Below are positions 29,855-39,874 of a stretch of DNA of 64,000 bases, piece by piece. Within the stretch, counting starts at the first letter, position 1. Every line of letters starts with the position of its first letter. Source of the DNA: Tritrichomonas musculus (taxonomy: Eukaryota; Parabasalia; Tritrichomonadida; Tritrichomonadidae); contig JAPFFF010000034.1 in NCBI GenBank assembly GCA_039105265.1, forward strand, positions 1,178,001-1,242,000. The letters are read 5' to 3'. The notes under the pieces were generated by a model. The model was not told where the DNA came from. It saw only the letters and a list, made by a program, of their open reading frames with translations, and made no database searches. The translations under genes were made by a program, and so were the position numbers.

Positions 29855-30310
29855 TTATTTTTTTGAGTGTGTGTGCATTTCTATAAGTTCTCTTTCTCCA
29901 TTGATAACTTTTTTATTTTCATCACAAAGGTGTATGAATGGTAACACTGGAGATATGAGTTCCCAATTGCTGGCAAACCATTCAATTAAAAGATTGAAAC
30001 ATCTCTTCTCCATTCTGCTTGGTTCACTGATTTTTGGGACTATTTTGCAAATAATAACTGCTATACTCGTAAGTTCTCTAAGAGTAACACCAGAACTAAA
30101 TGATTGAATTATTATTCTGTACATATCTGAAGATTCATATGAAAAAATAGAATTTTTGGTTTTATTTGATCTTTTTTTCACTGGTAATTTCTCTCCTGAT
30201 GTAGAAAAAAAGCTTCCGGTAAAAGAATTATTCAAATTAGAGCATTCACCAAATTCTAAAATAGTGTTTTCTGTATCTTTAGAAATGTTGATGGCAACTT
30301 TGTTTAGAAC
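29855..30310 (-). CDS. Hypothetical protein, possible gene remnant
   Basis: About 151 residues from the first in-frame ATG (30310); the frame stays open a little further up to a GTG. The N-terminal half is polar with a basic patch (LPVKKRSNKTKN). The C-terminal half is well structured in appearance: helices around TLRELTSIAVIICKIVP and RMEKRCFNLLIEWFASNW, then LPFIHLCDENKK. No family is recognised. Composition is more gene-like than the flanks. It may be a real small gene or the end of a decayed one. Confidence 0.35.
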   Translation of the reverse strand, partial: VLNKVAINISKDTENTILEFGECSNLNNSFTGSFFSTSGEKLPVKKRSNKTKNSIFSYESSDMYRIIIQSFSSGVTLRELTSIAVIICKIVPKISEPSRMEKRCFNLLIEWFASNWELISPVLPFIHLCDENKKVINGERELIEMHTHSKK

Positions 30311-30495
30311 CATTGGGGCTTTCGTCGTTTGAGCTGTTATTTGCTGAGGAGCATTCGCCACTTATTCTATTATTCAAAATATTCCCCCTGCTGTAGTTGA
30401 AATTACTAAAATATCTGTCTTTTAATGCAAAATCTGATCTGCATATTACATTCATAATTTAATAATGATATCACTTTGAATAAGCAAAATTTTAA

Positions 30496-30690
30496 TTGAA
30501 AAAGAATAAAATTTTTATTCTTAAAAATTTAAATAAAATTTTTTTACTCAAAAAGTTTGAATGGATTAAAAAATTCTTTTTTAATCTCAATAAATATAAT
30601 TTCGTAAAACAAATTGATAATTTCGTATTTGGAATAGTATACTCAATTGAAGATAAATCTACTCAAAAAAAAAAAATATTTTATATATAG
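30496..30690 (+). pseudogene. Kinase N-lobe fragment
   Basis: A short open frame contains LNKYNFVKQIDNFVFGIVYS followed by IEDKSTQKK. This matches the glycine-loop region at the start of trichomonad kinase-like domains (FxxVKxIGxGxFGxVY..EDKxT). It ends at a stop after about 25 further bases, and no other kinase part follows. A relic only. Confidence 0.5.
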
Positions 30691-30991
30691 TAGATAACGA
30701 ATTATGAAATTAGAAGCTAAAAGTTTTCTTTTGTTATATATTGTAAAAGTTCAAGAAAAAAATAGAGACAGTTATAGCCAATTTTGCTCTACTTAATATA
30801 AATTATCTAAATAATTGTCCCTGTATAGTAAAGTTGGTTACATCTGTCTCTAATGATCATAAAACATCCAGTTTTAATTTAAAATATAAATTTATAATAT
30901 TTATAGTTTACATAAAATAAAATTGAAAGTTAATATGCAATATTAATATTGAAATCGTATAGTATGATTACACAAAGCATAATGATAATAT

Positions 30992-31752
30992 TTAGAATGG
31001 AAATATCATGGTAGCAATGATTTCATTACTTGTAATTTGTTTGGTAATGTCAAAGCAAGCGTAATATATGATTTCTATGGTATTTATAGATATTCGAATG
31101 AACTGAATGATTAGATATAATATTTGAAGAACGCTGTAGCCTCTGAACGTGTAAACTCCATACATAAATGAATGATATCCAAAAAATTTCAGCCAAATTC
31201 TAGACACAATTATCTGCTGATTGGTGAAATAAAGCATCCACATAACGCCGTAATAATTTAATTTGTTATTTGATAATTTTTCTAATAATAACTGATATAA
31301 AGCATAAAAAATGAAAACTGCAAAAGAATAAAGCAAAGCAATTGCGTATGCTATGAAAAAATTTTGGAAAAATGTGTATACAATTAATGTCAAGCAAATT
31401 TTGACTTTGTTTTCATCAATTATTGAAGCAATTTTTTCAATTATTAGATTTGATTTAGGTTCTTTTTCTATTTCTTCTTTATCGTTATCATCTTTTATAT
31501 TTTCTTGTTCTTTTTCTCTTTCTACATTTTCACCTGCTTTTATTTCTTTTTCATTTTCTTTAAATTTTCTGCTTTTGTCATCTTTTTTTTTTTTTGATTT
31601 GGGACATCTTTGTCCTTTTTAATATTTGGATTATTTTCATTCTTTTTTTCTTCCTCTTTTTCTTTATTCTCGTCATTATTTAAATGGTCATTTCTTCCTA
31701 AGAAAATAATTCCTTTTTGTACAGCAGTTAATATTTTTAGGGTATGCATCAT
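30992..31752 (-). pseudogene. Multi-span membrane protein with frame break at a poly-A run
   Basis: An N-terminal helix (ILTAVQKGIIFLG) is followed by a highly charged Lys/Glu/Asn linker, then two to four membrane segments (LIVYTFFQNFFIAYAIALLYSFAVFIFYAL and VLQILYLIIQF) and a short tail. The linker changes frame at the 14-T run 31582-31595 (poly-A on the coding strand). The charged composition continues on both sides, so this was one gene. It is either a real slip or a homopolymer error. No family is recognised. The first in-frame ATG is at 31752; matching sequence extends upstream to 31788. Confidence 0.5.
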
Positions 31753-31857
31753 TGCATTTATTATGATCTCTTCTGATACATCTTTCAATTGAACTAAAAA
31801 GTTTTTTTGTTCAATTCAAATATTTTATTTCACTCTAGTGAAACAAACCAAAGAATA

Positions 31858-32055
31858 TTTGAAGTGAGATATCGAAGATGATATTTCTCCAGAAGAAATT
31901 ATCAGTGTTTTGTTTGGAAATTTAATTACTCTTATTCTAACATATTTTCAACGACGATTTTACAGTGGAAAAATGAGATATGATGAAGAAAACGAAGAAG
32001 ACACAGAAATTAATGAAGAAAATCCTAAAATATTGAGAAGATTTAATAAGTAACG
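31858..32055 (+). pseudogene. Fragment related to the neighbouring membrane gene
   Basis: Reads DISPEEIISVLFGNLITLIL, then a Glu/Asn-rich tail, then a stop at TAA 32053. It resembles the start of the divergent gene (DVSEEIIINAMMHTLKIL). Both have D-[VI]-S-(P)-E-E-I-I, a hydrophobic helix and an acidic Asn-rich part. It may be a head-to-head inverted duplicate. No start codon is visible. Confidence 0.35.
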
Positions 32056-32380
32056 TTTTTGTCAGTCAATCCTCTATATAATTCCAATATTTATTTCATT
32101 TTTTCTTATTTATAAAGAAATTCTGTGATTTTAATCTTATTCAGCAACAATTTGAAAAATGATAATTGATTTAGCATAAAAATGAGAAAAATTGGATTTA
32201 TTGTTGATCATCTTGTAGATTTTAATATATTAAACAGTAATAATTTTAAATATTGAAGTACTCTTTTCTTTAACTAAAATTATTATTATTGATGATTTAA
32301 AAAAAAATGAATAAAAAAATTAAATAATCCGATGATACTTTATTCACAAAATACAAATAAAATAAAATTCATGAGAATCC

Positions 32381-33151
32381 TCAAAAATTGTTATCTTTCT
32401 TATAAAAAACTGCGAATGGTTCTGTGCCAACATTTAGAACGCATACAACATAATGATGTTCTTCTGGCGTATTCAAATTTTGTGCAAGTTTGATTTGTTC
32501 TTGATGAAGTTCAACATTTCTGTGGTTTGCATTTGTTGATTTAACTTCAAAATAATATTTTTCACCATTAAGATCTTCAGCATATAAGTCATAATGATCG
32601 CCATCTTCTTTTATATGATATATTTCTCCATTTATTGTTTTAACACAAGGGTCATTTTCATCAGTTGACAAAGCATTCCAATTTACAATTTTTAATTTCT
32701 TTTCTTTGATAAGTTTAACAAGCATTTCATAAACATGTGCCTCTCCTCTGTAACCTATAATAAATCCTTGATCATTTTCACGATTTTTGATGCTTTGTTT
32801 TTTTGAATGTCCATCTTGATTTGTTTCTGGTTCTGGTATTGGTAATATTGGAATATTTGGAATATCTGTTGGCTTTTTATTTCGCGGATTTGATTTTGGA
32901 ATATCTGTTGGCTCTGTAATTGGGATATTTGGAATATTATGTTTTGTATATTGGATTTTTCTAGGATTTGTATTTGGAATATTTTTTGGTTCTGATATTT
33001 TGAGGTTTGGTAGATGTTCATTTTGATTTATTTTGTGAATTAAAAGCAAATGATTTCTGCTTTTTAAAGTTTGGATGTTTTTAGGTTCAGATATTTTAAT
33101 CATTTGAATGTGTTTGTCTAAAGTAGCCATATATGTTTCCCTTTTAAGCAT
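32381..33151 (-). CDS. NO VEIN-type (DUF3883) restriction-endonuclease-like domain protein
   Basis: A 256-residue protein. The N-terminal half (about 10-115) is built of imperfect repeats rich in Pro, Ile, Asn and Glu (ISEPKNIPNTNPR, ITEPTDIPKSNPR). The C-terminal half (about 130-256) is a DUF3883 domain: GYRGEAHVYEML at the first helix, a basic strand, and the PD-(D/E)xK core GDHYDLYAED..YYFEVKST, ending in a C-terminal YVVCVLNV strand. The D, E and K residues are all present, so nuclease activity is possible. Plant NO VEIN carries the same domain in a different architecture. The start at 33151 is the first ATG; another in-frame ATG follows at 33130. Single gene. Confidence 0.8.
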   Translation of the reverse strand: MLKRETYMATLDKHIQMIKISEPKNIQTLKSRNHLLLIHKINQNEHLPNLKISEPKNIPNTNPRKIQYTKHNIPNIPITEPTDIPKSNPRNKKPTDIPNIPILPIPEPETNQDGHSKKQSIKNRENDQGFIIGYRGEAHVYEMLVKLIKEKKLKIVNWNALSTDENDPCVKTINGEIYHIKEDGDHYDLYAEDLNGEKYYFEVKSTNANHRNVELHQEQIKLAQNLNTPEEHHYVVCVLNVGTEPFAVFYKKDNNF

Positions 33152-33301
33152 TCTTAAAAAAAATTGATGAAAAATTCTTTTATATCATTTTATTAAAATT
33201 TTAAAAATTTTAAAAAGTGACAAAATAATTTTTCAAATCATGATTTTTGAATTTATATCTTCAACAACGATAATATTCAAAGATATTTTTGAATACTTTT
33301 T

Positions 33302-33443
33302 GGATCAACTCAAATATAGTATGTAGCCTCGGTAAAAATTATGTAAAAATATAAAAAGATTTGTTTTTTCAATTATTTTATTTAGATTATTTTTGCTGAA
33401 TGATTTCCATTTTTTTGAAGGTTCTTCAGACAAGACTAACTAT
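33302..33443 (+). repeat. Truncated copy of the 154-base MITE found at 39.1 kb
   Basis: Begins GGATCAACTCAAATATAGTA, shares GGTAAAAATT, GAATGATTTCCA and GAAGGTTCTTCAGA with 39065-39218, and loses the last part of the right end. A segment after the left end is also missing. Confidence 0.75.
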
Positions 33444-33618
33444 ACTTTTCCAAGACTATAAATAAATAAAATAAAAATAAATATGATATATTAAATAAAA
33501 TTTTAGATATCAATATGGTGAAGTAGCATTGTGTAATTGATCCTCTTTTGTGATAAAATGTATAGTCACCAAAAAATGATTTCCATGTTGATTTATTCAG
33601 ATGGGTTTTATTTGCCTT

Positions 33619-35350
33619 TTAGTGATATTTGACTTGAACAATTTGTTTGCTTACACCAATTCTTTTTAAATCTGTGAACAAAAATGGAATTGAAATTGAA
33701 ATGAGACTGCTGCATTCTTTGAAAGCCAATTTGCCAATTTCTCTCACAGAAGATGGAATATTTATTTTAACAAACGAAGTGCATCCATAAAAAGTAGAGT
33801 CGCCGATTGATGTAACAGAAGGTGGGATAATTATCTCTTTTAATGAAATGCATCCATAGAAAGCACAGTCGTCGATTGAAGTTACTGAAGGTGGGATGAC
33901 AATCTCTGTCAATGAAGTGCAGTTTTTGAATGCCATTTGCTAAATTGATGTAAGAGACGATGGAATTGATATTTGTTTTAATGATTGGCATCCGCATGAA
34001 AAACTTGGTTCGATTGATGTTATTGAAGAAAGGATAGAAATTGTCTCTAATGATGTGCAATTGTAAAAGCAGCCTCCTTTAATTGATACTACAGAAGATG
34101 GAATTGTTATTTCTTTTAATTTTTTGCAGCCGCTAAACACGCTCCCTCCAATTGATGTCACTGATGATGGAATTGTTATTTGTTCTAATGATGAGCATTC
34201 ACTGAATGCATTTGATTCAATTATTGTAACAGAAGATGGAATTGTAACTTCCTTTAAATATGAGCATCCTTTAAAAGCATTGTTGCCAATTGTTGTTATC
34301 GATGATGGAATTGTAATTCTTTCTACAATTGAGCCTAGAGATTGAAAACCGAATTCATTCTTCTTTCTTGCTTTTGAAATCATGGATGTCATATCATCAG
34401 GAATCAAAGAGTAGTTGTAATTCTTTACCGCACATTCAATCATATTATCATCGTCTTGGTCATCATCTTTATACATATCGAAGATATAATTCGCAATGTT
34501 ATTGTGATGGCATTTGATCGATTCTTTCAAGCATTCTTCATATTGTGGTTTGATGCCAAGTTCTTCTAGAATATGTATCAAATCGCCATTATTTGAATGA
34601 ATTGCATAGAGCCAAATGTTTTTATCTAATGGTGCATAATTCAATTGTAAATATTTAAAGATTTGTGTTGATCCAAAGAATGCTGCATATTCAATCAATG
34701 TGATTTCTCTCTTATTTAACAAAAAAGAATTGGTCTCGAATATTGATGGTTTGATTTTGCTTGAAGATTTCAAACTTTGACGATTGAAAAATGTAATAAA
34801 TTCATCAATTGAATCATCACGAATTAACTAACATAAATATGAATCATTTTCTCCAATATTTCTTTTTTCATCAAATATGTCTGATTCAATTGTCTCTGAC
34901 GGTGAAATTTCTTTTTCCATTTTTTGAATTGTTTTTTCTGGTAAGTAGCTTTTTGATTCATTCAAAAAGTATAAATAATTGATTCTAGCATTTTGTGAAT
35001 AATCACTTTTAATATCATTGAATATTGTTTCATCGAATTCAATGATTTTTTTCTTTGAACATAAAGTACAGCATTCTTTTATTGTTTTTACACAATAAAT
35101 AAAGTTCTGAATCAGATAATGCTTGCTTGATCTGGTCTTTAAAATGAAAAATTATTTTTTCGATTTTATCGAAAAAATTGGCGTTTCTATAATGATTTTC
35201 AGAAACTTCAATCATCATGTGCATTATAAACATTATTTCTTCTCTTTTTTCTTTAATTTCTTTTCTTTCGCATAAATCAACGAAAGATAAATATGATTGT
35301 GAATTAGTATATAGTTCTTTTCTTTCAGAAATTAATTCTTGAACTTCCAT
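33619..35350 (-). pseudogene. DUF3447 ankyrin-like / BspA repeat gene, three breaks
   Basis: Starts MEVQELISERKEL and runs through a helical N-terminal domain ending SELYLLCKNNKRML, a DUF3447-type ankyrin-like part (EYAAFFGSTQIFKYLQLN, YAIHSNNGDLIHILEE), and about ten BspA units (ITIPSSVT.IG..AF). Three breaks are seen: a one-base frame change in an A run near 35048, an in-frame stop near 34830 and a TAG at 33940-33942. This domain order is a well-known trichomonad architecture. The protein would have been a non-enzymatic binding or surface-type protein. The otherwise well-kept sequence points to recent loss. Confidence 0.8.
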
Positions 35351-35380
35351 TAAGGTACAATAAAAAATGAACTTGAACAT

Positions 35381-37539
35381 TTTTCTTTTTCAAATGAGAA
35401 ATTTCTTTCAACTTTTTCAATGAAAAAATTGCCTCCTAATTGTTCACATCAAAAATTTTTTTTCTCACAAAAAGTTTTATAAAGATTGATTTGTTTGTAT
35501 TCAATTGATAACTGAAGGTCAATTATATGAAATGATGATTTATATGTTTTCTGAAAAAGCTGTATCAATAAAAAATTACCTTTGTCAAAATATAAACTGA
35601 AAGTAAAAACTCAGACCACTAATTGAATATAATTTGAATACTTTATATGATCGTTATAAATTTTTTATATTCAAATTCTTGATCGTATATACGCTTTTAT
35701 ATTCAAAAAATGGTAAGAGTTTTTTCCCAATTGAATTTTATTAATTTTCAATGATTAATGATTTAAAATTGAATAAAAATGGGTTTTTCTAAAAAAATAG
35801 TTTTGCTCTTTTTTTCATTAGGATCGCTTTCTATTTTCATGAAAATTAATATAAAAATAATTTTCTTATTGTATAAAAACAGTTGATACGTACTGCGCTA
35901 TGTCGTGCTGTTCAATGAGATATGATCAAAAAATAAAAAGTGTAAAAAACCTTGTTTTGGCGCATAACTGATAATTTTTAATGACAGCTTCTTGTTGTTG
36001 AGTGTATTACGTGAAATTTGGTGTTTTTGATTGAAAATTGGTTAAAAATTTTATATCTGAATAGATCAAATAATATAACAAATTGTAATGTTTAAAGAGT
36101 AAAAAAATTCTTTGATGCATATTTAGCGATTGCTTGAAGTTTTTGCTGAGATATTGATGAAATTCGAAAAAAAAAAAAAGATTGGTAAATAAGATTTTGA
36201 GATAAAATTTTATAAAATTTTAAAAATGAGAAGAAATATTTTATGTCATAATAATTGAGGGAAAAAATAGTGGTCTGCCTTTTTACTTTAAGTTTATTTT
36301 TAATTAAGCCTTGTCATAGTTCTTCAGAAAAAGTTGTATAAGAAAAAATTACCATCGTCAAAATATTAAAGTAATAAACCTTGTTAAATACACTTTGCTT
36401 CCCCCTCAATTTTAAGCAAATATGTCTTTATGAATATCGTTTTATTTTAATTTCGAAAATAAATTAACATAATATTGTATTTTCAAAAAAATATTATTCA
36501 TAAAAAAAAAGATAAAATGATTTGAAAAAAATATGGAGTTAAAGTTTATTTAACAAGGTTTAAAACATTGTCATAGATTTTCAGGAAAAGTTGCATAGGT
36601 AAAAAAATACATTTGTCAAGATATAATTGTAGTTAAATATTTTCATGTATTCTCCATTTTATGGTGAAATAAGACAAATAAACATATATTTATGAAGAAA
36701 TATAGCTTAAAGTAAGATTTTATAATTATGGTTAAACCTTGAAAAACTTTTAAAAAGGTATTTTGGATATAATTTCTTCTTTAGAACAATATATTTTATT
36801 CTGATGAATATTCAAAAGCTTTTTCATATTCATAAAATAATTGATTTGATTTTAAAAAAAATTAAAATTAGTTTCATAAAAATAGTTTCAAAAAAATGTT
36901 ATATAGCATTGATTTTAATCATATATTCGTTTCTTTGACATTTTTTATTTTTTAAATAATTGAAAAAAAAAAAAATCAGCAATCAATGGCTGATACAACA
37001 TATTTGGATAATTTGTTATACATATCATAGATATTTTTAAAATCATCCTTTTTTATTGGAAAACTATAACTGAATTTAAATATTGTTTTAAAATGAATAT
37101 TTGTTTTTTAAGATTATTTAAATTCTTGAGTAAAAACAATAAAATAATAAAAATATTAGTTATTTTCTTTTTATCCATCACAAAAAATTAATATTAGGAA
37201 AATCATTTTTTTGATAATATAAATGGTCATTATTCCGACTTAATAAGCATTTCAGATTTCGTGCTGATAATAGGCCATACGAGATTGTTTCTTTTTATTA
37301 GATGTGTTAATTATAATTTTAGAAAAACATATTGATTAAATTTGAACCTTACCGGACACATTTTTTTCTTTTCTATTCTGGGATTGATATTAACAACAGA
37401 GGATTCATCATATGCATACTTATATTATAAACTGTTAAGGTACGAGTTTTATTATTAATTCAAACACAGTCGCAAACTTCAAAAAATATAAATTCAATTA
37501 TGATAAAAAAAAAAAAATACAGTTTACTAACCGATATAC
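35381..37539. other. Gene-free spacer with three diverged repeats
   Basis: No gene is seen. A motif of about 50 bases (TTCAGAAAAAGTTG.AT...AAAAAATTACC..TGTCAAAATAT) occurs at about 35545-35600, 36318-36365 and 36572-36625. The last two are also preceded by TTGTCATAG. The copies are strongly diverged. Confidence 0.55.
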
Positions 37540-38169
37540 TTAAAAAGGAAAAGTATTATTGGTCTCCACCTTATTTCTAAGAACAGAGTACCATCTATTT
37601 TTTACAGCGCAAGAAGTTCTTCCTGGTAATTTGTTGGCAATCAAAGTCCAATGATTTCCAACTCTGTTTCTCTCATTTATAATCAAATCGTCTTCCCATT
37701 TCTCAAAACGTGTTTTTTTGACATCTGGGTTAAGTCTGTATAGCCATCTTTCTTTGCACTGTATAGCAGATCTACCAGGAACTTTTTCTGCAACAATATC
37801 CCATAAAATAGGATCGCAATTCATGACAGCCTCTCTTAATTTGTTGTCTTCTTCAGGTGTCCATGATCCTTTGATAGCTGATGTTGTTTTCATGTTATGT
37901 TTATTTTGAGATTCGATATTACAATTGGGAGTATAGCCAGAATTAGTAACGAACGTAATATTATTTGGATAATTTAAATTGGTTGATTGATTGATCTGTG
38001 GTTTTTGTGGAATTATTGGCATATTTCTTTGTTCATTGTAATATGGATCTAACGTAGCAAAAAAAGTTCTTGCTTTCTCTTCCTGCTCTTGGAAAAAATT
38101 AATGCATAGCTGTGTAAGAGGAAGGCAATCTATGCTTGGTAATAGCACGCAATTATTAGGTTCTGACAT
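37540..38169 (-). CDS. Two-repeat Myb (R2R3-type) DNA-binding protein
   Basis: A 209-residue protein. The N-terminal 95 residues are unstructured in appearance (Asn/Pro/Gln-rich). The first Myb repeat is at about 100-150 (GSWTPEEDNKLREAV..W..VAEKVPGRSAIQCKERWLYRL). The second is at about 152-203 (WEDDLIINERNRVGNHWTLIANKLPGRTSCAVKNRW). The three spaced aromatic residues and the recognition helices are intact. Small two-repeat Myb proteins are numerous in trichomonads, and some bind promoter elements of specific genes. A sequence-specific nuclear transcription regulator is the likely role. The start ATG is about 13 bases after a TCAAGT initiator-like site on the minus strand. Isolated gene in a large gene-free region. 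Confidence 0.93.
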   Translation of the reverse strand: MSEPNNCVLLPSIDCLPLTQLCINFFQEQEEKARTFFATLDPYYNEQRNMPIIPQKPQINQSTNLNYPNNITFVTNSGYTPNCNIESQNKHNMKTTSAIKGSWTPEEDNKLREAVMNCDPILWDIVAEKVPGRSAIQCKERWLYRLNPDVKKTRFEKWEDDLIINERNRVGNHWTLIANKLPGRTSCAVKNRWYSVLRNKVETNNTFPF

Positions 38170-38461
38170 GTAAAATAATTACTTGAGAGTATAAAATTTT
38201 TACTTTCAAATTTTCAATAGCCAAATTCAATCTTAAATCATTTGAATGTGATCGGAATATTGTTTCAATGAGCATTTAAAATATTCATTTGTTAAGCGAT
38301 CATTTTTTTTTCTGAGCATCGTATAATACTTTCATTCAAAAATAATCATCGCAAATTATTTTAAGTATAAATATAAGCAAATCTATTATAATATCATATT
38401 TCAAAAAAATTATAGGTTTATTCGAATAGTGAACGATCGAATTTTGGTTTTGAGTATTGAA

Positions 38462-38641
38462 ACAATTCTTTCAAAAATTTCTATGTTATAAAATTAATAT
38501 TTGAAAGAATTGTCTTATTAAGAAACTTTTTAATAAGACAATAATGTGCTAAACGAAAGAAACTTTTTAAAATAAGACTATATAAAGAGTTACCTTAATT
38601 TATGAAATTTAGTGTATTTAATTAAGGTAACTCTTTATATA
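38462..38641. repeat. Cluster of three stem-loops
   Basis: Three inverted repeats follow each other: 38462-38475 with 38500-38513 (14-base arms), GTCTTATTA/TAATAAGAC at 38512-38539, and a perfect 22-base arm pair, 38579-38600 with 38620-38641 (19-base loop). A direct repeat AAGAAACTTTTTAA also occurs twice between them. They lie about 290 bases upstream of the Myb gene. Function is unknown. Confidence 0.8.
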
Positions 38642-39064
38642 TATAAATTCGTTGTAAAATATATAACTAATCATAATTAACAATTTTGTTTGTCTTGTTA
38701 TTATCTGATTCTGGAAATCGATGATTGATTCACTTTTGAATATCGATGAATTGAGAATAAGCTAATTCTCCAGATAGATTTCAAAAAATGAGAATTTAAT
38801 ACCAGATATTTAATTCAAACTTTTTAACAATTGTATGATAGTATTTATGTTAATGCAAAGATTAATTAATATAGAGATGATTTATTTCAATAATATGTTT
38901 CGCTTGTAGTGTAGTTGTTACCCATTTTTTCATCGGTTACTGTGAGTTTTGAGTTTTTGAGAGCTTTATTAAAGTCAATTCACCTCACATTTTCCAATTG
39001 AATTTTCAAAAGAGATGAGATGATCTACTTAAAACAGCAATTTCATTAAATGATGATATTTATT

Positions 39065-39218
39065 GGATCAACTAAAGTATAGTGAGTCTTTTCTGAAGAA
39101 CCCAGCGGCTGGCGGTAAGAATCGGTAAAAATTTTGTAACATAAAAAGATTTTTTTTCTGAATGATTTCCACTTTTTGAAGGTTCTTCAGAAAAGACTAA
39201 CAATATTTGAGTTGATCC
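39065..39218. mobile_element. 154-base MITE with 38-base inverted ends
   Basis: The left end GGATCAACTAAAGTATAGTG and the reverse of the right end GGATCAACTCAAATATTGTT continue as matching GTCTTTTCTGAAGAACC, about 38 bases in all. The flanks show TATT on both sides, a possible 4-base target duplication. No coding capacity. A truncated relative lies at 33302. Confidence 0.8.
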
Positions 39219-39299
39219 TATTTACTTCTTTTTTATATAAAAAAATAAAAATAATTTAATTATTTAATAATATTTTTTCAGAGATATACCTATTATTAT

Positions 39300-39836
39300 A
39301 TAGGTACAACATCTAACTTTTTCCCGAAAAATATCTCATGATATGGAATTATTTTTAGCATTTATATACATTATATCTATTTTATAATTATTAATATTAT
39401 TATATATTATTTAATAATTATATTTATTTATTAAAATACAAAGATAATTATATTTATATAAAAACGGTTTTAAACTTTTATAACGCGTGATAGTCATTGT
39501 ATATAAATCATTATACAGTTTACATTATATATATTATATCTAAAATATAAATTTAATAAGAATTGTTATTGTGAAAACTGAGATATGCTTTCGTTTAATA
39601 TCAACTTTTTGATAAATTATTTATTTTATTTGATGAAGATTTCTTAAGATTTGATGAATTTTGAGAGCTTTATGAATGGGTGGTGCAACGATAAAAAAAA
39701 ACTTTTGTTTTATATTTATAATTTAAATATAATGATATATATTATAAGAGTTAAATGAGGTCCGGAACTACAAAATTAATGCTGCGCAACTATACTGATT
39801 GTCCAAGAAAAATTTTCTCATTTTTTTATATCAAAT

Positions 39837-39874
<38 letters not shown>

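Noticed and set aside
38905-38960. tRNA-like A-box (TGTAGTGTAGTTGTTA)
   Set aside because: No cloverleaf or B-box at a suitable distance.
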